From Lepeophtheirus salmonis (lineage: Eukaryota; Arthropoda; Copepoda; Siphonostomatoida; Caligidae): 64,000 bases of DNA. The position numbers and the translations under genes were made by a program. Shown piece by piece: positions 23,701 to 35,026 of the stretch (its first letter is position 1; each line of letters starts with the position of its first letter). The notes beneath the pieces were generated by a model. The model ran no database searches. It saw nothing but the letters and a program-made list of their open reading frames with translations, and was not told the DNA's origin. The stretch spans positions 35,103,403 to 35,167,402 of the forward strand of contig NC_052138.2 of the NCBI RefSeq assembly GCF_016086655.4. The letters run 5' to 3'.

Positions 23701-23712
23701 CTTGATTTTCAA
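23527..23712 (-). CDS. GPCR coding exon 1 with end of 5' UTR
   Basis: The ATG lies at 23700-23698. Just upstream, the minus strand reads a T-rich run ending TTCCAG (AG at 23714-23713). This looks like a 3' splice site, so this exon probably begins with 12 untranslated bases and an upstream non-coding exon should exist. The exon encodes the glycosylated extracellular tail and most of helix 1. It ends at codon 58 with donor GTAAAG. Confidence 0.75.
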
Positions 23713-24180
23713 CTGGAATAAAAATGTTAATAGTTTTTAATTGGTAACACAAGCTCACTCAAAAACTGCTTTTAGGCTTCGTATTCAATTCTTATAGTAC
23801 TACTTAATGCACTTATCATAATACTTAGTGTTTTTTTTTGTATGAAATGAATATATATATAAATCAATAACCCATATGAAAGTTTTTTGTTTCTTAAAAG
23901 TGTTTTATTCATATTGTTGATATAAGTACACACTATAAAATGTTTCGAAGTATTTGCGGAAAAAAACACAACCTAAATACACATTGTAGTTTAAAATAAG
24001 AAGACCTAACAGCAATAAAGGTATATAAAAAATCAACTAATTAAGACACAACAAGGATAAAATAATGTAATTATGCTATAAATTTCTTCAATGGAGTATC
24101 TCACCTCTTTAAAAAAATTACTGCTGCAAAACGATCCTCTAGAGTATACAATAGTCTCAAAGGGAATAAGATATACTTTA
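23713..24180. other. Upstream of GPCR coding exon 1
   Basis: AT-rich. The 3' splice site at 23713 implies that this is intronic or, further out, promoter DNA, but no upstream exon or promoter motif can be named. Confidence 0.4.
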
Positions 24181-24184
24181 CTTA

Positions 24185-24330
24185 GTTGTCAGTCCTAGGG
24201 CTGATGGCCTAATCAGTCTTTCCCCCTCCACTTTCAGACTTTTTTTTTTAATGAGTTCGTTCTTTTTTACCATTCAACGGTTCTAAGAACTGATACTTCG
24301 GTCTTTCAGTCATATGGCCTCTTTATTTTC
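24185..24330. repeat. Dispersed GGACTGA-type repeat, copy 3 (partial)
   Basis: TCAGTCCTAGGGCTGATGG and TTCTAAGAACTGATACTTCGG followed by CTTTCAGTCATATGG share motifs and spacing with copies at 2390 and 44095. Confidence 0.4.
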
Positions 24331-24689
24331 TTGACTCATATGTAGGATTGAAGAATATAAGATCCAAGATAATAATGAATAACACATCTACTACTTTTAA
24401 CTTCAGGTAAATCATTAAAATAAGGATTTAACTTCAAGCATATTGTCTTTTTACAAGAGTTTATGAACTATCTTATCTGTCATCATCATGTTCAATGATA
24501 GACACTTTTGAAATATTGTCATAAAAGGGCATTCATCTAATGAATGCTAAACTCTATTAAGGAGCTTCCCACAGTATATGCAAGGACTTTGAAAAAGAGG
24601 CCACCTGTGGAAATCTAGAATTCTTCCACTACTCCAAGCGAGATTCCCTCATTCTTATTACTCAAGCCTCAGATTCCTTTAAAGCAGGG

Positions 24690-24790
24690 ATTTCTAACCT
24701 TCTAATATAATGGGCCGGATTGTAATTTGAATTATTTTAATGGTCCACAGAATCTCTTAAATTAAATTTAATGAAAAATGGCTTCACCAA
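24690..24790 (+). mobile_element. Possible hAT-like terminus
   Basis: AAGCAGGGATTTCTAACCTTC followed by GGGCCGGATT and TGGTCCACAG resembles CAGGGxTTCTxAACC hAT ends. No partner end or coding sequence is seen. Confidence 0.3.
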
Positions 24791-25127
24791 ACAGAACTAT
24801 TATTTGAATATTTATTGTCAAATTTAGACCAAATCTGATTAAAAAAAACCAACCAAATCTTGCAACCTTATTCAAAGGCAACCCTTGGATTATATATATA
24901 TTGGGGGACGGGCTTGGTTTTTTTAACCTTCAGAAGTCTTAAATAAATTATCTCTGTTTTCTCATTAATTTTTTGTTTCAAAGTGCGAAAATTTTCACTA
25001 AAATACTACTTGAAGTGAGAGTAGTGGGCAACACTTAAGTATTATGCAGGCCTCAATGTCCGTACTCTATAGCTATTATAAATATTTTGCCCCCCCGTGT
25101 ATGTATTTTGATATTTCACAAACAAAT

Positions 25128-25190
25128 TCCTAGGTTAGAGGGAGTAATTGTAATATTATAATGTTTAATTATACTTAATCAGTCCATCTA
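25128..25190. repeat. Short palindromic dispersed repeat, copy 2
   Basis: TTCCTAGGTTAGAGGGAG, GTAATATTATAATGTTTA and TACTTAATCAGTCCATCTA align with copy 1 at 9197 in the same orientation. Confidence 0.5.
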
Positions 25191-25537
25191 ACAAATTAAA
25201 GGAACAATAAAAGATAGAAGATGATGTGAAAAAATAACCACGTTGTTTATCAATGCCCCTTAATACTGTTATAGGGATTTGCAATTTTTTTTTTTTTTTA
25301 CAAGGAGTAATAAGCCTTTTTAAAAAAATCATCAGAAGCTTTGATTGGGAATCTTTGCAAAAAAATACGTACACTTTTCTAAAGGATAAATAAGTATTTA
25401 CATACTTTTTTATATAAGCAGATTATGATTTTTGAATGGTAAATAAACTTTATTATTTATACTTGAAAATTAAATATTTATTTATTGAATCAACAATTAT
25501 GCGTAGGGTACAAAATTAGTGAAAACTTTAATTCTTA

Positions 25538-25625
25538 GAATGATAAAAAAAATATTATACCAAAATATTTAATATATGATTATATATATATACGTACAGT
25601 ACTGATTGTAAAATCATACCACTTA
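25538..25625 (+). repeat. Direct repeat pair, member 1
   Basis: GAATGATAAAAAAAATATTA through CCAAAATATTTAATAT and a (TA)n run to GATTGTAAAATCATACCA. It matches 27659-27745 over its whole length with few differences. Confidence 0.6.
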
Positions 25626-25699
25626 AGACTTAAAATTTATGAAATGTAAAAAAAAAAAATAGTATTGAATTTTTTTAAAATGTAAACTAGGTTTTAAAA

Positions 25700-27005
25700 T
25701 CTGCTGTAGTAGCGCAATGACCCCGTTGTGTTGTTGTGTACGTTGCCTTATATTTGTACAATTTTATTTCATGTATGTATAGCAAGCAGTAATAAATATT
25801 TAACTAAATAAACTAAGTTAAATTACTTAGTTTATATTTGATTGTTTTGGAAACTTATATATGTACCTCGTTTGACCTCCCAAAAACAGTCATGTACATT
25901 ATTACTTCGTGGAAAAGTAATTTATTATATTACCTAGAATTAAGTGTAATAGAAATAATTTACTTTATTCTTATTTTTCAATATCCCCTTAAGAGATAAA
26001 CAGGACTACACTCAGTTCAGAGAGTCTTTTTTTTTCTTACCTAGATGAATGATTAGGGGAATATTCATTGTAAATTATTATACAGTCAAATTCGTATATG
26101 CTTAAGACATTCGGATTTAATAAAAATACGCTTAGTGTCAGCGTTCTTTTTGAGCGGTCATCTTCATCCCATGATACCACATTGATTTATTATACATTAG
26201 AATATAAAGAGTTTCTTTTGTTCTTTATTGTTTCAGAAACTTGATGACATGTTAACAAATTTTAGATATTTCTCCTGCCCAGCCTCATTTGTTGCTGTAA
26301 AAATGTGATCCGTCTCACAGAGCAAAAAATATGTGAAATATTTTAACTTATTATACACAAACTCATTGGCCTACTAAAGTAATTATTAAATTAGCTTACA
26401 TTGAATGTCTGCTCAAGCTTCAAGCTAAACATGATATTCTACTTGGCAATAGACTGACAGAACCCCATGTAGTATTTTATAATTACAAAATGAAATTTCA
26501 ATTGACAGTTCAAGTGATGTCCGACTCTGTCGCCAGATCGGTGAAATGAATATATACTTAAAGGATTCGTAGATTTCTAATTGATCACGTACTATTTACA
26601 TTTTATTTTTTAGAACTACGTGATAAATTGTTTCAAATTTTAAAAAGCCCCTCCAGATTTGGTCAAAACGATAAGCCTGCATTGTACCATAATCCTTTTC
26701 TTTGGCTTGGGATAAATTTGAGCAATTCATCTAAATGTACAAGGTTCTAGAGTGAAATTTTGCCTTAAGAATAATTGATTATATACGTAGAACTCCTACT
26801 GTAGGGTTCATAGCCTGCATCTTTTCCCTCAGGCACCTTATTTCTCTTCTCAATCCTGGCAACAATTAGTATAAAATATATTTGCTGTCTTAAACTTCGG
26901 CATGATCATCTTGAGATTCTGATTGCGGCGATCCGACAAAGAAATGGACGGGACAACAATCCAAACCCCAGGCAAATTCGGTTTGCATTTAGATATTTTT
27001 TTAAT
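25700..27005. other. AT-rich intergenic, nothing recognised
   Basis: No coding or element signature was found. Confidence 0.5.
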
Positions 27006-27019
27006 GAATTAGTTATGTA

Positions 27020-27440
27020 TATCCTGTAGGGCTGGGAAGGTACGCTAGACGAACTGTGGTACACACTTCATGGTACGCAGTTCGGTACAGTATAATGCAA
27101 AACAACATTTATTCTTTTAAAAAACATTTTGCTAAGTTATTTTGATACTTTATTCTTAAAGAATTTCTTTTCTGTACAAATATTATAACTTAATATACTT
27201 AACTTCTCTAAAAAACAAAGGCTGATATAAAATGTACAAGTGTTATTCATGTTATTCATAAATTTATAATTTTTTTGAAAAAAGATGAGTTTATTAACCA
27301 AGACCGATATGCAGTCACAATATTGTCTGCTGTCAAAAAATATTTCGCTTAATACAGATGTATCTGTAGTTGTAAGGTATCATGAAGCCAACTTGGAAAC
27401 TTTGAGAAATTTATTTTAATTCTCCTTCCACCATACCACT
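27020..27440 (-). pseudogene. hAT transposon fragment
   Basis: The left part reads TAGGGCTGGGAAGGTACGC with several GGTAC repeats, an end typical of hAT elements. On the minus strand at 27300-27410 a decayed frame reads KLAS, then LTTTDTSVLSE and, after a frameshift, TADNIVTAYRSWL, the conserved C-terminal dimerisation block of hAT transposases. The rest of the element is missing. Confidence 0.55.
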
Positions 27441-27658
27441 AGTTTTCGTCTTCTGGGCGGTATTTCATCATTTTATATGTGCTTTTCTCTTTTGGATAAA
27501 GTTTTATTTCTTTTGATTCAGATTCGTAGATATCATATTTATATTTATGACACTAAATATATGTTCTATTTTGTAAAAAAAAAAATAAATTGTAACCACC
27601 CAATTGCTCCGGTTTATGTACTTATGGATGATATGTGATCATGTATAAATCAAATAAA

Positions 27659-27745
27659 GAATGATAAAAAAAAATGTTATACCGAAATATTTAATATGTG
27701 AATATTACATTATATATATACAGTAATGATTGTAAAATCATACCA
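27659..27745 (+). repeat. Direct repeat pair, member 2
   Basis: Copy of the 25538-25625 unit: GAATGATAAAAAAAAATG, CCGAAATATTTAATATG, (TA)n, GATTGTAAAATCATACCA. Confidence 0.6.
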
Positions 27746-27909
27746 AACCATAAGGGTTGTATCGAAAACAACCCCCCTACAATCCCGTACCCAACAAACC
27801 CTAATATCTTGTTACATATCGTGGCTGAATACATATACTAAAATATACTTCCAAACCGAATAGAATATTTCATTATTACATAAATATACAATGCCAAACA
27901 GGAAAGGGT

Positions 27910-28471
27910 ATGATTAAAAATATATCTGGCAATTGTAATGCTCTAGATTTGTCTGTTCTGCTTACCCTGGCAAATATATCTCAAGATCTTAACAAAATAT
28001 TTGTAGCAGCCTTTGAAGAACATTACACATCCAAGGCACATTTTATAATTGGGAATGAAGAAGAACAGTTAGCTGATAGATTTATTCATATTGAAAACTA
28101 CAGGGTGATTCAATTGCATACATTGTTGAATACCACTTGTTTTTTTCTTCTTCAAAAAAGGATCAAGTGTTGTTTAAGTAAATCAGTATTGTTTCACAGT
28201 GACGATGATCCCTGTACAAACAAAATGTATTATGTGAAAACTACTGTAAGGACAATCTTGACAAAGTTCTTAATTATTGTTCCGTCTGCGTCAGTGTGCT
28301 ATTGACTATTTCTGTGCGAAAAAAATATTTTGGAATTATAGACACTCTCTTGCAAATATGAAAATAAATAGGAGAAAGTTAATAGAATTTCTGACTAATA
28401 TTGATATGAATTTAATATTTGGAAATTTATCACCTCACGCTTTAGAAACATCAGACGGAATACATAGATAA
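27910..28471 (+). other. Unrecognised open reading frames
   Basis: A 131-codon open frame (27910-28305) overlaps another (28277-28471). I recognise no motif. The first has a mixed, protein-like composition (EEHYTSKAHFIIGNEEEQLA), so it may be a decayed gene or transposon segment joined by a frameshift near 28290. It could also be chance. Confidence 0.2.
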
Positions 28472-28519
28472 TAATTATCTCACCATGACAATTTTTTTTA
28501 AATGTCCATTTAATATGTA

Positions 28520-28600
28520 ATCAGTGGAGTTGCACTGATTAAGTATAAGAAAACATTATAGTATTACATTTGATCTATCTAAACTAGGAATCTTTTGTTG
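28520..28600. repeat. Short palindromic dispersed repeat, copy 3 (reverse)
   Basis: AGTTGCACTGATTAAGTATA, ACATTATAGTATTACATTT and CTAGGAATC are the reverse complement of copy 1 at 9197. Beyond it, the reverse complement of 28600-28630 also resembles 9180-9200, so the unit may be longer. Confidence 0.5.
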
Positions 28601-28837
28601 AAATCCATATAAAGTATATTTCTTTCTCTAGGAATCACCTGGGCGCGAACGTACACCCATTTTGATTTCAATCAAACCTTTATATCTCATGCCCTCTCGG
28701 ACAAAACATACAGTCGTAAAGTTAGAAAAGATGGCAATTCATTGTACAGATTACGAATATTTTAGAACGTATAACGTAACACAATACAACAGCAATTTTG
28801 CACAATGGCTGACACCCACATTTGTTATAGTTATTTA

Positions 28838-29557
28838 CAGGGTGTCTACGATAAATTGGAACTATCTTAAAATTCAAACTGCTTGATAAAAATAGAATTT
28901 GGAGTGTATTTGTTAATATGAAAAAGTTAGAGGTGATATTAAACAATAAATTTATTCAACATGTCCTCCCTCAGCAGCCACCATCTTCTCCATCCTGCCC
29001 CTAAAGGGTTTGTATGCCCTGATGACTTCCGTGGAATCGACAGAATTCCACTCCCTCGTAATGGAGCCCTTCAGGGCCGCGATGCTCTTGTGGCTGACCT
29101 TGCACACCTCCCTCTCCGACTTCACAGCCTTGGAGACCAGCTGCTTGCTCACTCTGCGGTTCTTGCCCAACCTGGACAAGGAAGTCCCCGGCGAAGCCTT
29201 GATGGACTTCCAGAGGCCTTCAAGGAAGCGGGGAGTGCGGATTCGGCACTTCTCATGTTGTGGGCCTTGCGGCAGACCTTCCCTTCCCAGGTATTGAAGA
29301 CCCGGTACACCGTGGTTTTGGGGTAGTTAAGAAGCTTGTAGATAGCAGAGGGCTTGTGTCCCGCGCGAGCTAATTCGAGGATGGCGTCTCTCCTTGCTTG
29401 TTCCATGATGACTATTGTTTGTTGTCAAAACAATTGTGGTGGAAGTTATAGTGTTTTGTTCCCGCAACCTTTTATATTAGTATGATTTAACCCCGAATAT
29501 CCACATTATGGATCTGGATGAAGTTTAAAGTAGGTCCAATTTATTGTGAACACCCTG
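28838..29557 (-). mobile_element. DD37D transposon, second copy with the catalytic core deleted
   Basis: Ends CAGGGTGTCTACGATAAATT and CCAATTTATTGTGAACACCCTG are flanked by TA. The sequence closely matches the copy at 20540-21809 apart from an internal deletion that fuses the second helix-turn-helix (VSKQLVSKAV) directly to KSEREVCKVSHK, removing all three catalytic aspartates. The start MEQARRDAILELARAGHKPS and the end MVAAEGGHVE are kept. A frameshift lies near 29250. Confidence 0.9.
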
Positions 29558-30465
29558 TAAGTTGTAAAACACGCTAATGACCATTAAAACATTCAACCTC
29601 TACAGGTTTGACTTTTACAAAATCAATTTTGTAGGGTATAACTACGATTCATTCTCATATTATATTCATGGATTACCTCGAAAAGGACCATGTAAAGTAC
29701 TTTTCAGTCATGTTATATCTCTTTTTCAAAAGAAAAATGAATAATATTTCAAACGTAATTTTATATTAAATTTAAATTTGAAAGAAAGAAAAAACCAGAA
29801 GATCCCTTCCTCTAAAACTATTTAAAAAAGAGGAAATTAATACTTCTACTACTTTACTTTATAAATCCTATTAAAAAAAGGAAATAAGTCCTGAGCAATA
29901 CCTTTCTTTTCCTACAATTCAATTATATTCAAAACTTGATTGAGTAGTTGTATGTGGTCATAAAAGACAGGGACCTTGTGGGACCCAGAGTAGAATGCAG
30001 GATCAATATCCTTCATTATTATTTATTATCGATGAATTTGTTTGATTATAAAAAGGAAATATGATTTCCTTTTAATAATAATTATATATCAGTATTATCA
30101 GGAATATTTATTATAATACAGCAGGTTTTTATATATTTTGGAGGAACAAACATAAAAAGGAAGGATTTTTTAAATAACTGTTTAACTTTAATCAAAATAA
30201 AATATGAGGAAAGGTTAAAAAATCCACTCTATTAAAACTATGTATATATTTAAAAAAGTATTAGTCATTTGACAAATGATAATCTATACTTTAATTAAAT
30301 TATTTTTTACAATTTTTTAGTCTTAATCCTATAGTGTCAAAAGTTATATTTTTTAGTCGATCTATGAATTTTTTAAACTTTGATTTGAGGAGTTTGACAC
30401 TTTTTTGGGCTCAAAGGCCTTACAGATGGAATTGAAAATATGTAATTAATGGATCATTAAACATA
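29558..30465. other. AT-rich intergenic, nothing recognised
   Basis: No coding signature or inverted ends noticed. Confidence 0.5.
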
Positions 30466-31169
30466 TGAGGTGTGTTCAAAATTAAGGTGACTTTGTATTT
30501 TTTTAGGAAAAAATATTTGTTTATTCATCAATATTTATGTTCCCCTTCAGATACAATACACTTGTGACAAACCTTTTTCGAATCCTCAAAGCACGTATCA
30601 TAAGCCCTTCTCAGTTTTTTTCGGTTGCTATTTTTGGCCAAAAATGCAACGATTCTTTAGGTCGAAATTAAGCATTTTTGGAAGTTTACTCTTATCTCAT
30701 GCCCAAGACGTTCGAAATTTTTTTTAACGTACGAGCCAACAGATATGTCAATATCCTCCGCAACTTCTCTGATAGTATAAGAATACTGTTGTTGACCTGC
30801 TTGGCTCGTCATTGGTATCTTCTCGGCCATCTTGAAAGATATTTTACCACTAGTAAACATTTTTTTAAATCTGAAAAGTTTCACCGTTTGCCATTGTCTA
30901 CATTTCAAGTATATTGCAGCACTTAATTTCATTTTTTTGCACAAAATTTGATACAAAATCCTTCATCCATGTTTTTAATGTAAAAAAATCGCCGAACATC
31001 CAAAATGCTTCAAACCCTTATGCCTCTCACAAACAAACTAAACATATAATATAGTTGAAACAGTAAATATATGTTTGTTGCGAGTGTACTAACATAAAAA
31101 AATTGAGGACATCAAATTTAGCATGGCTGCAAAATTTCAAAAGTCACCTTATTTTATGAACACACCTCG
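30466..31169 (-). mobile_element. Mariner-like element with internal deletion, both ends
   Basis: Ends TGAGGTGTGTTCAAAATTAAGGTGAC and, at the right in reverse, CGAGGTGTGTTCATAAAATAAGGTGAC are flanked by TA. On the minus strand the transposase linker reads QQYSYTIREVAEDIDISVGS and, after a gap, the C-terminus reads RRAYDTCFEDSKKVCHKCIV. The catalytic region is deleted and the 704-bp element is non-autonomous. Confidence 0.8.
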
Positions 31170-31189
31170 TACTCTTGACCTTCCCGTGT

Positions 31190-32555
31190 TGCAAACGTAT
31201 GATTGCCTTATCGAAAAATCTCTAAAAACCTATTTTGTCCAAAATAATTATAAATATAGTTGTAGAAGTGTTATTTTGAAAATTCATTTTTTTAATATAA
31301 GCAAGCATCAGCAAAAAAGGTCAATAGAAAAAAAAACCACTTTTTTATTTTCTAAAGAAATCTAATTGAAAAAAATAAATGGAAAACGCTCCAAATATTT
31401 ATCTATACCTTAGGTTCTCCTCACGTTAAAACCGAGCCTGATTAATTATTTATATTATTTTTACTCAAAAAATAATAGTTGATATTTGTAACTCCCTCCA
31501 ACCATAGGATTTTACAATGAAGTTTACATTTTGATAAATCTTTGATTTCTGATGTATCGTCAACCAAAACAAAAAATTGACATAATTGCTATTAAATAGA
31601 AAAAATGAACATTTATTGAATTTAAAATAATTATTAGTTACCAAGTGTTTCCCGGATTATTAAGAAACCCTGCCTCACATTAGTGCCACAATCAAACAAA
31701 TCTTCCCATTTCCACCAATGCTTACATTTAAACGGCCAGTAAATCCCGAAACTATTATCTGTAAGGCCAAAGTTCCGAAGTAGATAGACTACCAGGTTAA
31801 ATATGGGGCTCGAAAAGTGAAAAAAGGACAATTGTAATTGTGCTACTCAATCAAAAACTGGTGTATATATTCGTCATTTGGTTGACTGTGAGACAACTTG
31901 AGTAATATATTGCATTACTTGGACAAAACCCAACTGCGGAGCCCAATATATAGGCTGAATAGAAAGAAGATTAAAATACAGACTGAGATAATATATAGAT
32001 TAAATCAATGTAGGAGACGAAGCCACAGGATTACATTGCACACGTGCCCACAATATGCATTAGGTATATGGAGTACAAATAATTGAAAACGTGGCTCAAA
32101 ATACGGAAGTGAGGAAACTAAAAAATTTTAAATTTAATTTTATAAAAATATTTAATTGTCAGACTGTGTTTTTCTTTTAATGTGCAATTATTATATGATT
32201 GAAAAGGCTTCCAAGAATGAGTGAAATTTATTTTTGTATATTGAAAAAATTGTGTTTTTTTCTCACAAGTCCAACTAGAATAATTGTTATTTGCCTTACC
32301 CCAAAATTAATCTTACATTTAAAATGTGTTGAACTATGAGCATGGCATTTTGTTTACATTAATATGTCAATGGTGGTGGACTTTGAATTTGTTGTAATTT
32401 AATGTTGTATTTTTTTTTTCATTTTTGACGAAAAAAATTTCTAGTACTTAAGCAAAAATTTCTTTTTTTTTTTTGGGGGAGATACAGCCCTTCCAGCCCC
32501 CCTGTGGACTCAGCTGGTATTGTATTACAAAAATTGTAAGTACTATAACTTGAGC
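31190..32555. other. Intergenic, one unassigned minus-strand open frame
   Basis: At 31634-31831 a minus frame contains YWPFKCKHWWKWEDLFDCGT, richer in Trp/Cys than its surroundings and followed by AATAAA on that strand. I cannot assign it. A loosely similar stretch (GTCAAACAAATATTTCCAT versus ATCAAACAAATCTTCCCAT) lies near 58120, so it may be a repeat. Confidence 0.25.
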
Positions 32556-32561
32556 CGCATG

Positions 32562-33140
32562 CCATACTTTTTCTTTCTATCTAGAAATGGGAGACAACAA
32601 CTAGGGAAAGTTGATATTCAATTATGGTACCCTCTTAAAAATAATTAAATGACTTTGCAAAGCGAAGATTATATTATTGGAGTCACTCCCTATGCGAGTT
32701 AATCGATGTTCAAGAGTAAAAATGCTGGAAGCGACTGAGAGAGACGGATTTGCACAATGTTACTTCTGTACAAAGTATTCTTGAAAATAATTATACTGTA
32801 TTAATCCATGGTATATACAATAAAAAGTCGTAGTCCCTTACATAATGGTTTCCTCTGGCCTCATCCATTAGTCCACTAATAGACAACTCCGCCCCCCACC
32901 CCGAGATATACCATAACAAGTTCCACATAATGATACCTTCCATGATCCTCCAAAGTGATAATTGTCTGAATATCTCGCAAAAGTCGATACCCTTCTCCTT
33001 CTCGTATAATATACGCATAGCTTAGCAAAGCGTCGCCTCACTTAGCAAATTCACTTCCTTATTATTATAGTTTGCAATAATTGAATTTAAGCTTTCCACT
33101 GTCTTTGTCTCCGATTTCCAGATAGAAGGAGAAAGTATGA
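32562..33140. mobile_element. Long-TIR non-coding element B (MITE-like)
   Basis: Left arm CATACTTTTTCTTTCTATCT then GAAATGGGAGACAACAAC; right arm in reverse CATACTTTCTCCTTCTATCT then GAAATCGGAGACAAAGAC. The arms continue to TTTGCAAAGCGAAG and its partner TTTGCTAAGC. It is the same family as 14214-14861, sharing the arm sequence and TATTATTGGAG just inside the left arm. No transposase is seen. Confidence 0.75.
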
Positions 33141-33144
33141 CGTT

Positions 33145-34125
33145 TATCAAAAATTATTCAATGTACCAGCTGTTACTTTTTTTACATAAAAAAAAGGGAC
33201 AGTCTCGTGTTTCAACTCTCCCCGGTAGTCCTTATTTTATATTTAATGACATAATATCTTTTTGATTTGACAAATAGAGTAGTATCCAGTTAAGGCGTTC
33301 ATGCTTCGTATGGAACTTTGCTTAAGTGAAGATTTATAGAAGCCCCAAATCCGTTATTTGATATTAAAAGTAACCAGGTGAGTGTGTCCCCTCCCTAAAA
33401 GTTTCTGAAGCCCTTCCAATTATTTTACATATCTTAAAAGTCTGTTTTTGGTGTTATCATACATGGAATCCAAAAAGGTCGAACTGATCATTCTAAAATT
33501 GAGGAAGTAGACGGATAAAAACCAAGCATATTCCTATGGTATTTTTTTAGGGTCTCTTAGGGGTAATGTTTTGACTTAAGAAAAAAATCATTTTCCTTTG
33601 AAGTTTGAGTTATTATAAAATTGAATTCATTTTTTAAACTCTGAATTCAACCTACAAATTAAATAAACATGGAAAATATTTCCTTTTGAGTTAGAAATAA
33701 AATACACAATTATATTGATTAAAAATATTTATTGTGTCACGTTTCAAGAAAAATGTAAAATTTATATTTATTTAATTGGTTTCATTTCAATTTCTAATTT
33801 TTATCGAAATATGTGGCCCGTCAACACAAAAGTAAGGTACAATGATTCTCTCAAAATTGTATCTGGATTACATATACACATTCCTTGAGAAATTTTTGCC
33901 CATTTATTTTTATTAATTCTTTGAGAGCTTCGCAAATTAGACTTAAAATTACCATAAATTCGTCGTCAAAAATAAATAACTAATCATTGATAAATTTAAA
34001 ATAGAAGACAATTCGGGGAAAAATTTAGTCTAATAAAATGAAGGCTGTAATCTATAGTTAGCATTCTTGGGTACGTCAATTCATTTAAGATATTTTAATA
34101 AAAAAACCCTTAATGAGGTTGTATG
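33145..34125. other. AT-rich intergenic, nothing recognised
   Basis: No feature seen. Confidence 0.5.
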
Positions 34126-34129
34126 TATA

Positions 34130-34720
34130 TTAGGGGTGGAAGAGTACGTGACAGTACCGCGTGTTGATTCGGTAGGTTTATCCTAGGTGCAGTTAGTATA
34201 TATGTAATCAAATATTAAGTATTTTAAAATTTTGGTAATTATATATATATATTTTTAAACTAATAGATTTAGATAGTGAGGTAAGATTTTAATCCATAAG
34301 TATCCTTCTATTTAGGAAATCATTTTTGTATTTTTTATTATACGGATCCATCAATCAAAATCTGAAGAAGTCAATTCGGCAATACTCCACCGTCCAGGTG
34401 AAAGAGATCGCTGCCTACTAAAAAAAATAACTTTCATGGCAGAAATTTATGGTGATACCATTAAAATATGAGTCAAGAGAAATAAAACATTATCCCAAAG
34501 AAATAGAAAAAGATATAATGACTTACAAAATGATCAAAATGCTAGTGGTCTTGTGGATGAATAATCTCACAGTGTTTCCAAGTTAGCTTTACGATACTTC
34601 ACAACTACAAGTACATCTGTAGTATCAACCGAAATAATTTTTTCAACGGCTGGTGATATTGTGATTAATAATCGGTCTTGTCATTTATGATTATTAATTT
34701 GGTCTCAAAAAAATCTTTCA
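34130..34720 (+). pseudogene. hAT transposon fragment
   Basis: The left part reads TAGGGGTGGAAGAGTACGTG followed by AGTACCGCGTG, a hAT-like end. At 34600-34690 the plus strand encodes VSTEIIFSTAGDIVINNRS, the C-terminal dimerisation motif of hAT transposases. Most of the transposase is missing, so this is a deletion remnant related to 27020-27440. Confidence 0.6.
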
Positions 34721-34950
34721 TATCACATGTATCAATTCATGATTATTTCATCTTTTTCAATGTGTTAATCACAGTTCCCTGATATAAATTGAACAATTTA
34801 CTAATTCGTCGAACAAATCAAATGTAATCCACACCGAAGAAGAAGAAAAAAAGAGTGACAAGTCATATTATTTGGCCCACTGATTTTTTATTCTTCAAAA
34901 ATAGAATGAGAATGAAGTTATGCATTAAATTTGTGTATAAGTGAGACCCT

Positions 34951-34990
34951 AGAAAAAAAAAAAAAAAAAAAGTGTTAAAAAAAAAAATAA
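34951..34990. repeat. Poly-A tracts
   Basis: Two runs of A (about 19 and 8) near 34955 and 34980. Simple sequence. Confidence 0.8.
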
Positions 34991-35026
34991 CACAAATGCA
35001 TTAGTCAATACTTTTTATAATGTTTA

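Noticed and set aside
23700..23712. Starting the GPCR at 23712
   Set aside because: The codon there is TTG directly after a splice acceptor; the first ATG is at 23700.
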